A stretch of 64,000 nucleotides of DNA. Origin: Veillonella criceti. GTDB taxonomy: Bacteria > Bacillota > Negativicutes > Veillonellales > Veillonellaceae. Shown piece by piece: positions 62,157 to 64,000 of the stretch. The DNA is taken from positions 141,001 to 205,000 of the forward strand of contig NZ_UHIO01000001.1 in assembly GCF_900460315.1 (NCBI RefSeq), read 5' to 3'. The position numbers and the translations under genes are program-made. The first letter of the stretch is position 1; each line of letters starts with the position of its first letter. A model generated the notes under the pieces. It did not search any database and was not told where the DNA came from. It saw nothing but the letters and a program-made list of their open reading frames with translations.

Positions 62157-62906
62157 ATGAACCCTATTGATGTATTATTAAATCACCGTACCATTAGAGA
62201 ATTTAAATCTAGTCCAATTCCACCTCAACAATTGAGTATTTTATTGGATGTAGCTAAGCGGACTGCAAGCAGTCAGGGGATGCAAAGCTTTAGTATCATT
62301 CGTATTGTTGACCCAGCTATTAAAGCGCAGATTGCAGAGGTATGCAATCAAGAATATGTAGCACGCGTGCCTGAGTTATTTATTTTCTTAGTAGATGCGT
62401 ATCGCAATTCTCGAATTGCACGGGAACAAGGCGTTGTGAGTGATTCGGAACGTGATAGTGATCGTTTCTTTCAAGGTTGGACTGATGCTAGTTTAGCTGC
62501 ACAGAATATGGTAGCGGCTGCTGAAATGGGCGGTTTTGGGACGGTTTATTTTGGTAGTATTTTAAATAATGTTCCTAAAATGATTGAAATTTTAAAACTA
62601 CCAGAACTTACATTCCCTATGTTGGGCTTAGGGATTGGTGTACCTAATCAAAAACCACAATTAAAACCGCGAATGCCTCGTGAAGCGAATGTATTTGATG
62701 ATGCTTATACTGTATTTGATTCGTATAAAGAATTATTAGAAGATTATGATGAAGAAATGGAACAATATTACGATATGCGTGATACGAATCGTCGTGTTGA
62801 TTCTTTTACGAAACAAATTGCTAGTAAGAAGCCAGTGCTAATGCGCCAACATTTAATTCAACAAGCAGAAGCACAAGGCTTTAAATTTACAGATGTGAAA
62901 AATTAA
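62157..62906 (+). CDS. NADPH-dependent nitroreductase-family flavoprotein (NfsA/FRP type)
   Basis: A 249-aa FMN-dependent oxidoreductase. The N-terminal NHRTIREFKSSPIPPQQLSILLDVAKRTASSQGMQSFSII is the FMN-binding R-x-R/S-S-Q pattern of the NfsA/FRP subgroup; AAQNMVAAAEMGGFGTVYFGSI and LGLGIGVPNQKPQLKPRMPRE are further hallmarks. The C terminus is Gln/Tyr-rich and charged. Substrates of such enzymes include nitroaromatics, quinones and flavins. AAAGGAG lies nine bases before the ATG. It is about 100 bp upstream of the thioredoxin-reductase-like gene, so the two could form a redox operon. Confidence 0.9.
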   Translation: MNPIDVLLNHRTIREFKSSPIPPQQLSILLDVAKRTASSQGMQSFSIIRIVDPAIKAQIAEVCNQEYVARVPELFIFLVDAYRNSRIAREQGVVSDSERDSDRFFQGWTDASLAAQNMVAAAEMGGFGTVYFGSILNNVPKMIEILKLPELTFPMLGLGIGVPNQKPQLKPRMPREANVFDDAYTVFDSYKELLEDYDEEMEQYYDMRDTNRRVDSFTKQIASKKPVLMRQHLIQQAEAQGFKFTDVKN

Positions 62907-63003
62907 TAGTAAAAAAGACCATTTGGTTTAGTACATTGGGAAGGCATTGGCTACTTGTTAATGGCGAGTAGTCAATTGTTTTATTAAATAATAGAGGAAC
63001 TAT

Positions 63004-63876
63004 ATGACCGTATATGATATTGCTATTGTAGGTGGTGGCCCAGCAGGACTTTCGGCAGCGCTCACAGCACGCGTCCATAATAAATCTGTTATTCTTTTTG
63101 AAGCAGCTGGATTTAGTGATAAGTTGCGTAGAGCACATCGAATTGATAATTATCCTGGAATAATGACGATTAGTGGGCCAGATTTTATGGATCAATTATT
63201 GGAGCAAACTTTGGCTTATGAGCCTACGATTGCAAAAGAACGAGTGCAGTCTGTTTTTATAGGGGCACCGTTTACAATTATGACTGATGAAAATGTATAT
63301 CAAGCAAAAAGTGTAATTTTGGCAACCGGTGTTACTATGAGCAAAACAGTACCTGGAGAACGGGCTTTATTGGGGCGCGGGGTAAGTTATTGCGCAAGCT
63401 GTGATGGTCATTTTTTTGAAAACAAAGATATAGCTGTATATATAAATACGTTAGCGTATCAACAAGATGTAGAATTATTAGCTTCTTTAGCGAAGACAAT
63501 TAATTTGTATATTGGTGGTGCTTTACAACTGCCAGAGGAGTGGCTAGCTAATCTGCCTAAATCGGTTATTGTTCATGCTAAGGCTATCGTAAATAGTGTA
63601 GTAGGTGAACAAAAAGTAACAGCTATTGAAACTAATGAAGGAACTCATGATGTAGATGGGGTCTTTTTCTTAAGGGATTCTTGTCCACCTGAAAATCTTG
63701 TTGAAGGGGTTGTATTAGATGGTACCTCAGTAGCTGTTGGACGTAATATGGAAACTAATTATAAAGGTTTATTTGCTGCTGGTGATGTGGCAGGAACTCC
63801 TTTACAGGTAGCTAAGGCGGTGGGCGAAGGGCAAATGGCAGCTTTTGGTGCCGTTGCTTTTGCTAGTGTCAATTAG
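63004..63876 (+). CDS. Thioredoxin reductase-like flavoprotein lacking the NADPH-binding motif, probable ferredoxin-dependent (FFTR-type)
   Basis: A 290-aa protein of the low-Mr thioredoxin reductase fold. FAD motif GGGPAG (10-15), redox pair Cys130/Cys133 in CASCDG, and C-terminal AAGDVAGTPLQVAKAVGEGQ are intact. The domain that should bind NADPH has no GxGxxA: after KDIAVYINTLAYQQDVELLA there is none of the usual GGGxSA, and no HRR-type phosphate-binding basic segment. The FFLRDSCPPENLVEG and NMETNYKGLFAAGD pattern recalls the Clostridium ferredoxin-dependent flavin thioredoxin reductase. I infer ferredoxin rather than NADPH as electron donor. The start follows AGAGGA. Confidence 0.82.
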   Translation: MTVYDIAIVGGGPAGLSAALTARVHNKSVILFEAAGFSDKLRRAHRIDNYPGIMTISGPDFMDQLLEQTLAYEPTIAKERVQSVFIGAPFTIMTDENVYQAKSVILATGVTMSKTVPGERALLGRGVSYCASCDGHFFENKDIAVYINTLAYQQDVELLASLAKTINLYIGGALQLPEEWLANLPKSVIVHAKAIVNSVVGEQKVTAIETNEGTHDVDGVFFLRDSCPPENLVEGVVLDGTSVAVGRNMETNYKGLFAAGDVAGTPLQVAKAVGEGQMAAFGAVAFASVN

Positions 63877-63936
63877 TCTATATGGTTTATCGTAACTTAA
63901 TAGGTTTAACAGTAATTTAATAGAATGATTAAATAT

Positions 63937-63978
63937 AAAATTAGCCTAGTTAAAGAGTGTATTTAATAGACTAATTTT
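63937..63978 (+). terminator. Terminator at the right edge of the window
   Basis: AAAATTAG (63937-63944) pairs with CTAATTTT (63971-63978), with CTA/TAG pairing inside after one mismatch, loop of 18, and a T-rich tail. It probably ends the flavoprotein transcript. Confidence 0.6.
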
Positions 63979-64000
63979 ATTTTTAAGTTATAAGATATGA

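Overview
This window is a chromosomal segment of a low-GC, diderm Firmicute of the Negativicutes, most likely a Veillonella. That genus call is an inference. The gene content and order are Firmicute-like: an mraZ-to-ftsZ division and murein cluster, a cggR-gap-pgk-tpi-gpmI-eno cluster, and prfA-prmC-sua5-ywlE-rpiB-glyA-upp. There are also clear outer-membrane genes: a secretin, a beta-barrel protein ending in Phe next to ftsZ, and a SIMPL-domain exported protein. MurE carries the DNPR motif of meso-diaminopimelate-adding enzymes. I see no tRNA, rRNA, CRISPR array, phage or insertion sequence; this is core chromosome with some accessory genes.

Layout. 1-9.7 kb: tail of a YbaK-type deacylase, RNase HI with a hybrid-binding domain, pgi, galE, a PilP-like/secretin pair, an ABC-F ATPase, GluQ-RS, a CoA-binding protein and an unusual thioredoxin (CGYC). 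9.8-11.2 kb: a ThrE-like exporter on the minus strand. 11.5-26.2 kb: the dcw cluster (mraZ, rsmH, ftsL, murE, murF, mraY, murD, murG, murC, ddl, ftsQ, DUF881, sbp, ftsZ) followed by an outer-membrane protein gene; ftsI, ftsW, murB and ftsA are absent from it. 26.4-38.4 kb: an aminotransferase, DUF896, nth, an unknown 493-aa protein, a PC4-like protein, rpmE, a DUF1385 protein, and the translation/one-carbon/salvage block prfA to upp. 38.8-47.1 kb: a PepSY protein, a cysteine-free CMD-family protein and the CggR-controlled triose-phosphate gene set. 47.3-57.1 kb: an RNA methyltransferase, a YebC protein, a large BTAD/AAA/TPR regulator, a permease with histidine ammonia-lyase, and an orphan disulfide oxidoreductase. 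57.4-64 kb: a CDF transporter, SstT, a UbiE/MenG methyltransferase, a SIMPL protein, a nitroreductase and a thioredoxin-reductase-like flavoprotein without an NADPH site.

How the genes work together. The dcw genes make the lipid-linked murein precursor and part of the divisome, apparently from one promoter whose region carries 10-bp-phased MraZ-type repeats. The triose-phosphate genes, with pgi and galE, connect pyruvate-level metabolites to hexose phosphates and nucleotide sugars. A candidate CggR operator with the Bacillus spacing sits between a good promoter and the cggR start codon.

The best candidates for new biology are: (i) a SARP-style promoter (two heptamers 11 bp apart, the second exactly 8 bp from the -10, and a 20-bp -35/-10 spacer) in front of the permease-hutH pair, immediately downstream of a BTAD-domain regulator; (ii) a probable ferredoxin-type thioredoxin reductase at the right end, possibly paired with the CGYC thioredoxin; (iii) a set of 60-90 nt compound hairpins at gene ends, each closed by a long stem and carrying internal sub-helices.
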